A stretch of DNA of 64,000 nt from Diacronema lutheri (taxonomy: Eukaryota > Haptophyta > Pavlovophyceae > Pavlovales > Pavlovaceae): assembly GCA_019448385.1 (NCBI GenBank), contig JAGTXO010000011.1, forward strand, positions 586,001 to 650,000. The letters run 5' to 3'. Positions 26,142-35,943 of this stretch are shown here, in pieces (the stretch's first letter is position 1; the number at the start of each line of letters is the position of its first letter). The position numbers and the translations under genes were made by a program. The notes under the pieces are model-generated. The model was not told the origin of the DNA, did no database searches, and saw only the letters and a program-made list of their open reading frames with translations.

Positions 26142-27056
26142 ATGGCGGCGCTTCCCGGCGCCGTGTGCGTGCTTGAGGCGTCGGGGCTCCCTGAGGCCGA
26201 TTTGGGCATCGCCGGGGACCACTCCGACCCATTCGTGCGCATGAGCGTCGCTGGCCGCACCTTTGAGTCGCCCGTTGCCAACGACTCGCTCGACCCGCGC
26301 TGGTCGTGGTGCGTCGAGCTCGAGCCGCCAGGGGCGGACATTGGCGAGCAGAGCTTCCGCTTCGAGGTGCTCGACTTCGATCGCTACAGCGGCCACGACC
26401 TGCTCGGCTCGGCCCATGCCACCATGCGCCTCGACGCTTCCGCCGACCGGTGGCTCTCGCTGACGCCGGCGGGCGGCAGGATTCGTGTGACGGTCCGCGC
26501 GCCGACGATCGTTCGCTCGCCGCCGTCGCCGCCTCCACCGCCCATTCCGCCGGCCGCGCCGCCGTCGTTGCCGCCGCCGTCGGCACCGCCATTCTCTCGG
26601 CCGCTCAGCCCACCGGCGATGCTGGCCGTCGAACACGAGCGCGACGATGGTGAGGGGGCGGCGGCGCCGTGGCCGCCTGTGGCCGGCGCGCGCGCCGGCG
26701 CGGCGTGGCCTGCGGCGCACGAGGCTGCCACGTGGGCGGGAGGCGGGGGTGTGATGACGGACGGCCCGCCCATGGGCGCGGTGTTGGCTCCGGCCGGCGC
26801 GGGGCCCGCAATGGGCGCCATCTCGGTCGGTGCGGCCGGGTTGGTCGTGCTTGCCGCGGCCGCCCTCGTCTACATCGGGCGGCAGTGGGGGCGCGGAGGG
26901 ATCCGGCCGCTGCGTCGGCAGGCGACCCGGCTGCTCAACTTGGACGCGCCGCGCGCCGATACCGCGGGGGGGACGGTCGAGCTCGTGCAGGTGGTCGCCC
27001 TGTCGCACGACGTCCCTGACAGCCCGCCGCGCTACTCAGAGCCCACGGGGAAGTGA
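26142..27056 (+). CDS. C2-domain protein with Pro-rich linker and C-terminal membrane helix
   Basis: 304 residues. Residues 1-120 form a C2 domain: AVCVLEASGLPEADLG, then DHSDPFVRMSVAG (Asp of calcium loop 1), NDSLDPRWSWCVELE, and FEVLDFDRYSGHDLLGSA with the Asp-Phe-Asp calcium loop 3 pattern. At least three of the usual calcium-binding Asp are present, so calcium-dependent lipid binding is plausible. A Pro/Ser/Ala linker (about residues 125-165) leads to a Gly/Ala-rich stretch and one hydrophobic helix (AISVGAAGLVVLAAAALVYI), then a short basic cytoplasmic tail. The role is likely at a membrane (anchoring or tethering), which is inference. Single exon. Confidence 0.75.
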   Translation: MAALPGAVCVLEASGLPEADLGIAGDHSDPFVRMSVAGRTFESPVANDSLDPRWSWCVELEPPGADIGEQSFRFEVLDFDRYSGHDLLGSAHATMRLDASADRWLSLTPAGGRIRVTVRAPTIVRSPPSPPPPPIPPAAPPSLPPPSAPPFSRPLSPPAMLAVEHERDDGEGAAAPWPPVAGARAGAAWPAAHEAATWAGGGGVMTDGPPMGAVLAPAGAGPAMGAISVGAAGLVVLAAAALVYIGRQWGRGGIRPLRRQATRLLNLDAPRADTAGGTVELVQVVALSHDVPDSPPRYSEPTGK

Positions 27057-27250
27057 TCTTGCGCAAGAGGAGAGGAGGGGGCGCGCCACCCAACTCTGCC
27101 CGCGAGTGCACGGGCGGCCCTGCCCCGAGGCCGAGAGTTCAAAGAAATCAGGTTGCGAGGCACACGTGACATGTCCAATTGGCCAACGGATGGCGCACAG
27201 AGGGTGCCTGTGCATCCTGTACACCTTCCGTGACAGGGCACGCGCAGCGC

Positions 27251-28090
27251 CTACGCCGCGAGCTGATGGGCCATCCGCGCGAGCACGCGGCTTTGCGCAG
27301 CACGTTGGCTGCGCGTGCAGATGGGGGCGAAAATGGGCGCATATCGCGCGGCGCAGGGCGCGCGTGTGAGCACGGCGAGGTCGGCAACCATGTGCGAGCG
27401 CGCGCGCTCGCGCACGCACCCAGCCGCAAGGCCCTTGGCGCCGGGTGCGCCGAGCATGTCCTGCGTGGAACACGGCCGTGCCTCCAAAGCGACCACCTCG
27501 TCGAGGTGCGCGACAAGCTGTCGCTCGCGCGCCGCGTGCGCGGTGGCGTCCGTTGCGGCCATCTCGAGCGCCGCGACGACTCGCCCGTGGCGCTCGGCGA
27601 CGCGGTGAAGCTGGGCGACGCAGGCGGCGTCGCACGCTGGCGGCGCTGGCAGCGGATGATGCTCCGCCGCGCGCGCGCGCTGCGCGCACGCCTCGAGCTC
27701 CACCAGGTGTGCGCGGTGCTCCGCCGCAATGTGCTCGCGCACGGCGCTTGGAACGTCCGAGCGTTTGGCGGCAAGCTGCGCCGAGAGGGCGGCGAGCTGC
27801 GCGCAGCGCGCGTCGAAGCGACGGGGCGCGCGTCAAGGCGCTCGCCGCGCGCGGACGCAGGAGCAGCGGGCGGCGGGAGGGCGGCGCACGCGCGCGCTCA
27901 CCTGAGCATCGAGATCGGCGATGGCACTGTCGCGCGTGGCCAGTTCGACGCGCGCAGACGCGTCGGCCCACAACGCTTGCGCCGAGGTCAGTAGCGCACT
28001 CGCATCGGCCGGCGCGAGCCCTCCGCGCTGCACCACGTCGCCCACCGCCTCCACCCACAGAGCGGAGAGCCCGCTGAGAGCGGCCACCAT
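27251..28090 (-). CDS. Small coiled-coil protein, two or three exons
   Basis: Exon 1 (27902-28090) encodes MVAALSGLSALWVEAVGDV...SAIADLDAQ and ends in a textbook donor CAG/GTGAGC. Exon 2 begins at 27796 after GCGCAG with LAALSAQLAAKRSDVPSAVREHIAAEHRAHLVELEA, continuing the helix in phase. Total 244 residues, predicted almost entirely alpha-helical or coiled coil, Ala/Glu/Arg-rich. A further in-frame GT-AG pair near 27310-27420 could remove about 36 codons near the C-terminus. No family is recognised. It resembles short cytoskeletal or ciliary coiled-coil proteins only in composition. Confidence 0.6.
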
Positions 28091-28426
28091 CGACCCGTTC
28101 GAAATCGGAAATCGAAAAAAAACGGCTGGGAATTGGCGCGAAAAGTGCTGCGCCCAGCGGACCTCGCCGCGTCGGCCGGGAAAGTCAGGACGGGGCGCCT
28201 CAGGTGGCCGCCGGGCGACACGCCGAAGCGCAGTTCGCGGCACATCTCCCACGTGGACCGACCTTCCGTGTCGAGCGCGTCGGTTGCGAATGGCGAAAAG
28301 TGAGGTCGAGCTGACGCACCGTGTCCACGGAGAGTGGAAGCAAAAATGGCGGCGCCGTAGAAACGGACGGGGGAGTCCTCGGAGGAAGAGGTGGGCGCAG
28401 GCACTCGCCACCGCGGCACGGCCGCG
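28091..28426. promoter_or_regulatory. 336-bp divergent intergenic region
   Basis: Lies between the start codons of the small coiled-coil gene (minus) and the LRR gene (plus). It holds a short A-rich patch (ggaaatcgaaaaaaaacggc near 28107-28126) and no supported gene; presumably two promoters and 5' UTRs. Confidence 0.5.
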
Positions 28427-31400
28427 ATGATGATGCCTCGCCGCGAGATCGTCTTTGGACACCGGAGCGCGGGTGTGTCGGGCCAGCCGCAGCTCGCTGA
28501 CCGGATCGACGCGCGCGGCCTCGGCCTCGCGCGGCTCGATGCGCTGCTCCGCGAGGTTGGCGCGCCCGAGCTCGTCTCGGAGCTCGACCTTTCGGGCAAC
28601 GGCCTGCTCTCGGCGGCGGGGCTGGGCCGCTTTGTCCGCCTACGCACGCTCGACCTGCGGCGCAACGGCCTCGTCGACTATTCGGCGCTCTGCGCGGAGC
28701 TCGAGCGGCTGCGGCTGCTCAGGCACCTCGACCTGCGCGAGAACCCGCTGCTCGCGCCGTCGCTCGCGACGGACGGCGCGCAGCTCGCGGCGGGCGAGGC
28801 GCTGCTCAGGCACCGTTACGCGCTGATCTGCGCGCTGCCCGCGCTGCGCTCGCTCGATGGCGTCGCCGTCTCGGACGCCGAGCGCGCGCTCGCGGCCCTC
28901 TTCCTCAACGCGGGCGCACGCCAGCCGCTGTCCGCGCTGCCGTGCGGGACCGACGGCGGCGAGTGGGCGCAGCACGCCGCGCAGCCGCCGTTCGACGGCG
29001 TGGCGCACAGCCGCGCGCACGAGCACCGGCACGCAGCCCACGTTGGGTCGCCATCGTGCGCGGGCTCCGCCGGGCGGCCGACGCCCCCCTCGGCGTGCTC
29101 TGCGCGCGCGTGCTCGCCGGCGACGGCCACGCCGTCGCCGGGCGCGGCAGCCGCCGTAAGCGCGGCGTTCAAACACGGTTGGGACGACGTGCCATGCGCC
29201 AGCGCGTGCTCGCCCGGCTGCGCCACGGGCACGTCTCGCGCGCGGCCCGCATGGGATGCGGCGCCGCCGCCGCCGCCCGCCTACCTGACGCCGCCGCGCT
29301 TCGCGGCGGCGGTCGGCGTGGGCGCGGGTGGCCAGAGCGCGTGCGCACGGGGAGTGCTCGCGGGTAGCGCTGCCGACAGCGTCGCGTACCGCGTGCCGCG
29401 CGGCGCGCTGAGCGCTGGCGCGGCCGATCGGAGCGCGACGCACTTCGCGCAGATGTTGCGCGCCGAGGCGGACAGCGCGCTCGAGCGCGCGGTGCGCGAT
29501 CCGCCATGGCGCTCCGCGCCGAGGTCGGACGCGGCTGGCGGTGCGCGCAACGCGGCGGCGCACGGCCATTCGCGCGACGAAGGGCCGGACGAGGCGGAGG
29601 CGGCCTTTTGGAAAGGCGCGGCGCGCGCGGCGCTCGACGCGCAACTCGACGCGCTGCGCGCGCGCGCTGCCGAGCACATCGCGGCCGCGCGCGCGGGCGA
29701 AGGCGACGCGGAGGCGGGCACGATCCCAAGGCCGGCGCGCGCCGGCGGCGCTGCTGCTGCACACGCGGCCGCGAGTCGCAGTGGCACGCTCGCGCGCGCA
29801 AACGCCGCGCGCGGCGCGCGGCGCGTCATGCCCGACACGCCCCCCGCGCCGCTCTCCGCGTCCGTGGTTCCGCGGCGGCTACTGGCGTCGACGGTTGCCT
29901 CCGCCTTGCGCGCAACCTCCGCGCCGCGCGAGCGCTCAGCGCGCGACGGCTCGCGTCTGGGCGGCGCGCGGCCTGCACAGCGCGGCGCGGCATCAGCGCG
30001 ACTACGGCATCAGCTGGACGGCTCGCGTGTGGACGACGGCATCGGTGGCTTACTCGGCGCGGCATCAGCGCAGGCGCTCGACGCGCGCGCGCGCGCGCGC
30101 GCGGGCGCGTCGCGCGACCCCCGCGCAGCGGCGCGTGTTGAGCACAGCAACGCCTTAGACGGTGACCGCGATGGCCGCGTCAAGGCCTTGCCCCGCCAAT
30201 CGCGCTCCCTCTCGCCGCCGGCCGGCGCGCGCGCGCGCGCTGGCGGCAGCGCCGTCAGCCGCGCGACCGCGAAGGACGCGCACGCGCCGGGCGGCTGGCC
30301 GACGGCGCCCTTGCTGCCCTCGCCGCGCACCGGCGACGGCGAGCAGCGCGCCGTCAGCACAAGCGCCGCCTCGGGCCGCTCGGCCGTCGCTGACGACGTG
30401 GCGTTCGCGGCTGCGCGCGACTACGCGGCGAGGGCGGCTGCGGCGCGCGAGTACGCCACCGAGCGCGCGACGGACAGCGGCGCGACGTCGACGGCAGACG
30501 GCCACGCGCGGCTCGCCGCCGCGTGCGCGTCGCTCGCGCGCGAGCTGCCCCTCGCGTACCGCGGCCCTGCTCCAGGCGCTACGCCCGCGTTGGGCGCGGC
30601 GCGCGCCGCGGCGCCTGCGCCGGGCGATGCGGCGGCGGCGGCGGCATCGCCGCCGTCGGCAACGCCGCGCGCGCGCAGCGGATCGCCGCACGACTTTCGC
30701 GCGGCGGCCCTTGCTGCCCTGTACGCGGCTGGTGGGTGGGAGGCCGCCGGCGCGCCGCGCGCAGCCGCGCGCCCCGCCGCGCGCTCCGCCGTCGCCGCGC
30801 CCGCGGATTCCGCCGCTCGGCCAAGCCCTCGGCCAAGCCCTCGGCCAAGCCCTCGGCCAAGCCCTCGGCCGCCGGTGGCCGTCTCGCCGAGCGCGCGCGC
30901 CGCTCTCGCCAGCGTGAGCGCCCCCCAGTCGGGCGCGTGCGCGCCTGCTGCTCGCTCGCCTCCGATGCCCGCGTGCATGCCCGTCAGCATGGCGGCTGCG
31001 CTTGCAGTGCCCAAGGCGCGGCCTGAACCTGTCGCAGCGGCGGCCAGCGCGCCGCCCGCGTCACGCCGACCGCCATCGGCGTGCGCTGGCGCAGCGCCCG
31101 ACGGCGATGTCGCGAGCCCGCCGGGCGCCGTCGAGCGGCGCAGCGCGGCCGAGGGCGCGGCCAATCACCGCCCGACGTCCGCGGGCAAAGCAGGTCCGGC
31201 GGGCCCGGGCGGCAGCTGCCGGCTGCCACCCGTGCACGCAGCTGCGCCGGCGCGGCTGCCATCTGCAAGACCAACAGCGGCCACCGCAGTCCTTCACGCC
31301 GCACCGACTTCCGCGCCGCGCGCGTGTGGCGCAGAGGCTGCAGCCGAAGCCGCGGCTGCCCCCGTGCACGAGGCGGCGAGGGCAGCGCAGGCGGCGCAGG

Positions 31401-34400
31401 CTGCGGACGAGGCCGTTGCGCCTCGCGCGACGCAGGCCACACAGGGCGCGGCCGCGGTGGACGAGGCCGTTGCGCCTCGCGCGACGCAGGCCACACAGGG
31501 CGCGGCCGCGGTGGACGAGGCCGTTGCGCCTCGCGCGACGCAGGCCACACAGGGCGCGGCCGCGGTGGACGAGGCCGTTGCGCCTCGCGCGACGCAGGCC
31601 GCACAGGGCGCGGCCGCGGTGGACGAGGCCGTTGCGCCTCGCGCGACGCAGGCCACACAGGGCGCGGCCGCGGTGGACGAGGCCGTTGCGCCTCGCGCGA
31701 CGCAGGCCACACAGGGCGCGGCCGCGGTGGACGATGCCGTTGCGCCTCGCGCGACGCAGGCCGCACAGGGCGCGGCCGCGGTGGACGAGGCCGTTGCGCC
31801 TCGCGCGACGCAGGCCACACAGGGCGCGGCCGCGGTGGACGAGGCCGTTGCGCCTCGCGCGACGCAGGCCGCACAGGGCGCGGCCGCGGTGGACGAGGCC
31901 GTTGCGCCTCGCGCGACGCAGGCCACACAGGGCGCGGCCGCGGTGGACGAGGCCGTTGCGCCTCGCGCGACGCAGGCCACACAGGGCGCGGCCGCGGTGG
32001 ACGATGCCGTTGCGCCTCGCGCGACGCAGGCCGCACAGGGCGCGGCCGCGGTGGACGAGGCCGTTGCGCCTCGCGCGACGCAGGCCACACAGGGCGCGGC
32101 CGCGGTGGACGAGGCCGTTGCGCCTCGCGCGACGCAGGCCGCACAGGGCGCGGCCGCGGTGGACGAGGCCGTTGCGCCTCGCGCGACGCAGGCCACACAG
32201 GGCGCGGCCGCGGTGGACGAGGCCGTTGCGCCTCGCGCGACGCAGGCCACACAGGGCGCGGCCGCGGTGGACGAGGCCGTTGCGCCTCGCGCGACGCAGG
32301 CCACACAGGGCGCGGCCGCGGTGGAGGAGGCCGACGCAACCGTCGCTTCGCCCGGCAGCGTCGCCGTGCACTCGCCACGCATCGGCGGCACGCCTCCGAC
32401 AGCCAGTGCTCCACCCAAGGTGGAGCACTTGTGCGCGCGCGCCTTGGATGGCGGTGAGCGCGGCGCAGGCGATAGGTTGGTGCCGGCGTCGGCCGAACGC
32501 ACGGACGCACACGGCGCGAGCGATCTGCGGCCATCGTCGACGGTACGCGTGGATGCGCGCGGCGTGCAGGGCGATGCGTGCGCGGCCGCGCTCGACGCTG
32601 CCGTTTTGGCGCGACGTGGCGGGGCGTTGGCCGAGCCGGCCAGCAGTGCGGCATTCACATTCATCGCGGATGCAGCGGCGCCCGCGATGGCGGCGCGAGC
32701 GGTGGACGTGGGCACGCCTTTCACGGCGAGCGAGGGGGCGGAGCGCTGGCAGCCCGAGCTGCCCGCGGACGCAGCTGACGAGCAGATGCGCGCGCGCCCA
32801 TCCCGCGCCCGTGCCCGGTTGGACTCGGGCGCGGACGCGGGCGCGCACACGAACGCGCCCACGGTCGCGGGCGAGGCGCTGCCTGCTGCGCGCTCGGCGG
32901 AGCGCGCTGTGCGCCTCGAGCAGGCGGGTATGCATGCGCGCACACCGCGCTCCAGCAGGCTCGACGCGACGCGCGCCGGCGCGGTCGCCAATTCGGCGGG
33001 TGAGACGCGCGCACGGCCGAGTGCGACGGCGGGCGCAAGCGACGCGCGGCGCGCGAGCGCGCCTCCGCCGTCCGCGGCGCACTTTGCGTCGCCAGAGCTG
33101 CGCGCGCACGCGGCCGCTCACCTGCGCACGCTGCGCGCGCTGGGCGGCGACGTGAGCTGCGACGACGACGACGACGGCGGTGGCGACGACGACGGCGACG
33201 ACGCTGCTGCTGCGCGCACGGCTGCCGATGAACCCGACCGTGTGGGCGGGCGTATGCGGCGCGACGAGGCGCGCAGCAGAGGGGCGCGCGACTCGGTGCG
33301 CGTGGGCGTGCAGCAGTCGCGTCCGGTTGCCTTCACGCCGCCTCCGACCGCGCCGCGCCGCAGCTCGGCGCCGCCAACTACACCCGTCGGTGCGGCGGCC
33401 GCGAGCCGTGCGGCCGCGCTCGCGCGCGCGCGCGCGCGCGCCGACGATGCGGACATGACAGCCGAGGCTCACCGTGGCACGCGCTTTGCGTGGAGCGAAG
33501 GCGCGGCGATGGTGAGCGGCGCGCGCGCGCGCGCGCGTACCGAGGCGCATCGCGCGCCTGGCCGAGTGCGTGGCGACGTGCGCGCGCACTTTGCGCCGTC
33601 GCCGGGCGAGCGCGCACGGCTGCGCGCCGATGCCGGCGCGGTCTCGCCGGCGGTGTACGGCGGCGTGCGCGCGCGCAGCCCGAGTGCGCCATGGGCTGGC
33701 GAAGGGCGGTCGGGCTCGCCGCCGCGCTCCGCATGGGCACCGACCGTCGCGCCGGCGCCGAGCGGCGCGGACGGCGCGTCGGCGCGAGCGCGCGCCGCCG
33801 AGGGCACGGCGCGAGCGCGCGACGTGATCACGCCGAGCGAAGCGGAGTGCGAGCTCGCGGCGGGCGGCACGGGCGCGAGCAGCGCGCCGAGCACCGCGGC
33901 GGGCCCTGCTGCGCCTCGCGCCGCGCCGCCGACGCCGCCGTCCGCCCCGGTCGCTGGCGTGACTCCGCCCTCGTCGCCCCACGCAACCCACGAGCCACAA
34001 TCGCCGCCGCCGACGCCGCCGCCCGCCTCGCGCGCCTCTGCCGAGTGCGCGCGCGCGCTCATCGCGATGCTGCTCGCCCAATCGGCGCAGGACGAAACGT
34101 CGCGCCGCGAGCCGAGCGCTGCGCACGATGGCGCCGCTCGCGGCGGCGCGAGCGCGCGCGGCGCGCCTGGCGCGCCCGGTGAAGCTGGAGAGCTTTCAAG
34201 GGACGCGCCACTTTTCAGAGCAGTCGACCGGCTGCTGCGCGCGGCGCCGCGCGCGGCGCGCTCGGGCGGCGGCGTGTGGTCGTACCGCGCGACGCGCGTC
34301 CTGCCGCTCGCAGACGGCCCGTCGCTCTCTTCGATCGCGCGCTTTGGCGGCGTGCGTGTCGGCTTCGCGGCCGGCGCGCTGCGCCGCCTCGCTGAGCTCG

Positions 34401-34921
34401 TGCGCGCGGCGCCGGTGGGCGGGGGTGCGCCGTTGGCCGACGACGCGCTGCTGCTGGGCGAGCACGTGAGCGTCGCTGAGCCCTTCCTTATGGAGCACCT
34501 CGCCGCCGAAGCCGGGCTCGTCATTGGCCGAGGTGAGCCGACCGCGGCGGCGTGGCTAGCCGAGCGCAAGGCGCGGATGCGCACGGCGCGCTGGAGGGTC
34601 GTGATCGCGCTCGCGGCGCCGGGCGACGCCGTGCCGCGGCTGCCGCTGTGCGAGCGCTGCTTCTTCGCGCGCGCGAGCCGCGCGGACGCGGAGCGCGCGC
34701 TGCCCGCGCGCGCTGCGGCCGTTACGTTCTCGCTGCCGTGCAAGCTGTGTGGGCGCGGCGCGGCTGAGCACGGCGGCGCGCCACACGCAGCCGGGATGCG
34801 CGGCGCGCGGCGTGCCGCGGCGTCGGCAACGGAGCGGCTGCTCGCCGTGCTGGCCCGGCCGAGGTGGCTTCCTGTCTGCCTCGTCGAGTTCGAGATGGCG
34901 CGCACTGCCTTGGAGGATTGA
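28427..34921 (+). CDS. Giant leucine-rich-repeat, disordered protein with 18-residue tandem repeats
   Basis: 2164 residues from the first ATG of MMMPRREIVFG; one exon. Residues about 30-165 hold four or five leucine-rich repeats (LVSELDLSGNGLLSAAGLG, LRTLDLRRNGLVDYSALC, LRHLDLRENPLLAP) ending with an LRR-cap-like LPALRSLDGVAVSDAER, as in SDS22/centriolin-type proteins. Then about 1700 residues of disordered Ala/Arg/Ser/Pro sequence, including 12-bp PRPS repeats near 30823-30870 and seventeen 18-residue repeats. The last 240 residues are folded-looking: WSYRATRVLPLADGPSLSS, LPLCERCFFARASRADAER and LPCKLCGRGAAEHG, two CxxC pairs that could bind one zinc. Such LRR-cap proteins often sit at basal bodies or axonemes; that is inference only. 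Confidence 0.7.
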   Translation: MMMPRREIVFGHRSAGVSGQPQLADRIDARGLGLARLDALLREVGAPELVSELDLSGNGLLSAAGLGRFVRLRTLDLRRNGLVDYSALCAELERLRLLRHLDLRENPLLAPSLATDGAQLAAGEALLRHRYALICALPALRSLDGVAVSDAERALAALFLNAGARQPLSALPCGTDGGEWAQHAAQPPFDGVAHSRAHEHRHAAHVGSPSCAGSAGRPTPPSACSARACSPATATPSPGAAAAVSAAFKHGWDDVPCASACSPGCATGTSRARPAWDAAPPPPPAYLTPPRFAAAVGVGAGGQSACARGVLAGSAADSVAYRVPRGALSAGAADRSATHFAQMLRAEADSALERAVRDPPWRSAPRSDAAGGARNAAAHGHSRDEGPDEAEAAFWKGAARAALDAQLDALRARAAEHIAAARAGEGDAEAGTIPRPARAGGAAAAHAAASRSGTLARANAARGARRVMPDTPPAPLSASVVPRRLLASTVASALRATSAPRERSARDGSRLGGARPAQRGAASARLRHQLDGSRVDDGIGGLLGAASAQALDARARARAGASRDPRAAARVEHSNALDGDRDGRVKALPRQSRSLSPPAGARARAGGSAVSRATAKDAHAPGGWPTAPLLPSPRTGDGEQRAVSTSAASGRSAVADDVAFAAARDYAARAAAAREYATERATDSGATSTADGHARLAAACASLARELPLAYRGPAPGATPALGAARAAAPAPGDAAAAAASPPSATPRARSGSPHDFRAAALAALYAAGGWEAAGAPRAAARPAARSAVAAPADSAARPSPRPSPRPSPRPSPRPPVAVSPSARAALASVSAPQSGACAPAARSPPMPACMPVSMAAALAVPKARPEPVAAAASAPPASRRPPSACAGAAPDGDVASPPGAVERRSAAEGAANHRPTSAGKAGPAGPGGSCRLPPVHAAAPARLPSARPTAATAVLHAAPTSAPRACGAEAAAEAAAAPVHEAARAAQAAQAADEAVAPRATQATQGAAAVDEAVAPRATQATQGAAAVDEAVAPRATQATQGAAAVDEAVAPRATQAAQGAAAVDEAVAPRATQATQGAAAVDEAVAPRATQATQGAAAVDDAVAPRATQAAQGAAAVDEAVAPRATQATQGAAAVDEAVAPRATQAAQGAAAVDEAVAPRATQATQGAAAVDEAVAPRATQATQGAAAVDDAVAPRATQAAQGAAAVDEAVAPRATQATQGAAAVDEAVAPRATQAAQGAAAVDEAVAPRATQATQGAAAVDEAVAPRATQATQGAAAVDEAVAPRATQATQGAAAVEEADATVASPGSVAVHSPRIGGTPPTASAPPKVEHLCARALDGGERGAGDRLVPASAERTDAHGASDLRPSSTVRVDARGVQGDACAAALDAAVLARRGGALAEPASSAAFTFIADAAAPAMAARAVDVGTPFTASEGAERWQPELPADAADEQMRARPSRARARLDSGADAGAHTNAPTVAGEALPAARSAERAVRLEQAGMHARTPRSSRLDATRAGAVANSAGETRARPSATAGASDARRASAPPPSAAHFASPELRAHAAAHLRTLRALGGDVSCDDDDDGGGDDDGDDAAAARTAADEPDRVGGRMRRDEARSRGARDSVRVGVQQSRPVAFTPPPTAPRRSSAPPTTPVGAAAASRAAALARARARADDADMTAEAHRGTRFAWSEGAAMVSGARARARTEAHRAPGRVRGDVRAHFAPSPGERARLRADAGAVSPAVYGGVRARSPSAPWAGEGRSGSPPRSAWAPTVAPAPSGADGASARARAAEGTARARDVITPSEAECELAAGGTGASSAPSTAAGPAAPRAAPPTPPSAPVAGVTPPSSPHATHEPQSPPPTPPPASRASAECARALIAMLLAQSAQDETSRREPSAAHDGAARGGASARGAPGAPGEAGELSRDAPLFRAVDRLLRAAPRAARSGGGVWSYRATRVLPLADGPSLSSIARFGGVRVGFAAGALRRLAELVRAAPVGGGAPLADDALLLGEHVSVAEPFLMEHLAAEAGLVIGRGEPTAAAWLAERKARMRTARWRVVIALAAPGDAVPRLPLCERCFFARASRADAERALPARAAAVTFSLPCKLCGRGAAEHGGAPHAAGMRGARRAAASATERLLAVLARPRWLPVCLVEFEMARTALED
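31409..32326 (+). repeat. Seventeen tandem 54-bp repeats (EAVAPRATQATQGAAAVD)
   Basis: Seventeen units of exactly 54 bp, nearly identical in DNA. Variants: Thr or Ala at one position (aca/gca), Glu or Asp at the first residue (gag/gat) in units 7 and 12, last unit ending GAG. Units 4-8 and 9-13 carry the same order of variants (A T T A* T, where A* also has Asp), showing a five-unit (270-bp) higher-order duplication. No stop exists in any of the six frames across the array. Confidence 0.97.
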
Positions 34922-35089
34922 GTCGCGCGCACGTACGCTGTCACATGTTGCTCTCAAATTCTCAATTGGTTTTGTGACGCGCGTGCGTCCGCAGGACGTG
35001 ACATCGCAAACGCGGCGAAAGTCGAAACACATCTTGTTGACTTCTCGCAAGACAAACAGTCAAACGCTGTCCGTCAGTGATGGCTCGCG

Positions 35090-35857
35090 ATGGACGTGCA
35101 CGTCGGGTGCGAACCGCGCTCCCGCCGCAAACGCGCGGCTCACTCGCTCGCATCCGAGGAGACGCCGCGGCTCATCGACGAGGCGACCGGTGCGGTCCGT
35201 CCGCCGTTCGCACCCTGCCTGGCCGCATACTATGCGCGCCGCTTTGAGCTCTTCTCGCGCTACGACGCGGGCGTCCGCGTCGATGCCACCGGCTGGTTCT
35301 CGGTGACGCCCGAGCAGATCGCCATCGCGCACGCTGCGACGTGCGCCGCACCCGCTGGCGTCGCGATTGACGCGTTCGCCGGCGTAGGGGGCAACACGGT
35401 CCACCTTGCCGAGCGGTGCGCGCACGTCATCGCCGTCGAGATCGACGCCGGCCGCGCGGAGCTCCTCGCGCACAACCTGCGCGTATACGGCATCTCGCGC
35501 CGCGTCGACGTGCTCGTCGGCTCGTTCTACGAGCTCGCGCGCGGGCTGCGCGCGGATACGCTTTTCCTCTCACCGCCGTGGGGCGGCCCGGGCTACCGGC
35601 GCGACCGCGCGTTTGACGTTGAGGCGCAGATGTCACCGCCGCTCTCCGCTGCGCTCGAGCTCGCGCGCACGCACCGAATCGCGCGCCGGTGCGTCGCGTT
35701 CCTGCCGCGCAACTCGGACCGGAAGCGCATTGCGTCGCTCGCGCGCGCGGGCGAGTCGTGCTCGTTTCGAGCCGAGGTCGACGCGCGCGGCCGGCCGTGC
35801 GCTCTGACCGCCGTGTTCGACTTTGAGATGGTGGTCGGACAAGATGGCACCCGCTGA
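35090..35857 (+). CDS. TGS1: Trimethylguanosine synthase TGS1 (snRNA/snoRNA cap hypermethylase)
   Basis: 255 residues, close to the catalytic core of the family. Motifs in order: YYARRFELFSRYDAGVRVD, GWFSVTPEQIA, the SAM-binding motif I VAIDAFAGVGGNTVHLA, VIAVEIDAGRAELLAHNLRVYG, and the catalytic LSPPWGGPGY (SPPWGGP is invariant in TGS1, with the Trp stacking on the m7G cap). The end ADFEMVVG-like strand is also typical. It adds two methyl groups to N2 of m7G caps of snRNAs and snoRNAs. The short Arg/Lys-rich N-terminus may act as a nuclear signal. It lacks the long N-terminal region of animal TGS1, like the yeast and plant enzymes. Confidence 0.95.
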   Translation: MDVHVGCEPRSRRKRAAHSLASEETPRLIDEATGAVRPPFAPCLAAYYARRFELFSRYDAGVRVDATGWFSVTPEQIAIAHAATCAAPAGVAIDAFAGVGGNTVHLAERCAHVIAVEIDAGRAELLAHNLRVYGISRRVDVLVGSFYELARGLRADTLFLSPPWGGPGYRRDRAFDVEAQMSPPLSAALELARTHRIARRCVAFLPRNSDRKRIASLARAGESCSFRAEVDARGRPCALTAVFDFEMVVGQDGTR

Positions 35858-35943
35858 CACGTCTTCTCCCAACCCCTGTTCGCGCCGTAGACACTCAAGC
35901 GCGGAAGGACGGGTCGACAGGCGGGGACTCTCTCATGTCGTCG

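Noticed and set aside
31061-34126. 1021-codon open frame on the minus strand across the 54-bp repeats
   Set aside because: The repeat unit has no stop in any frame, so long frames arise automatically; Arg-rich nonsense composition elsewhere.
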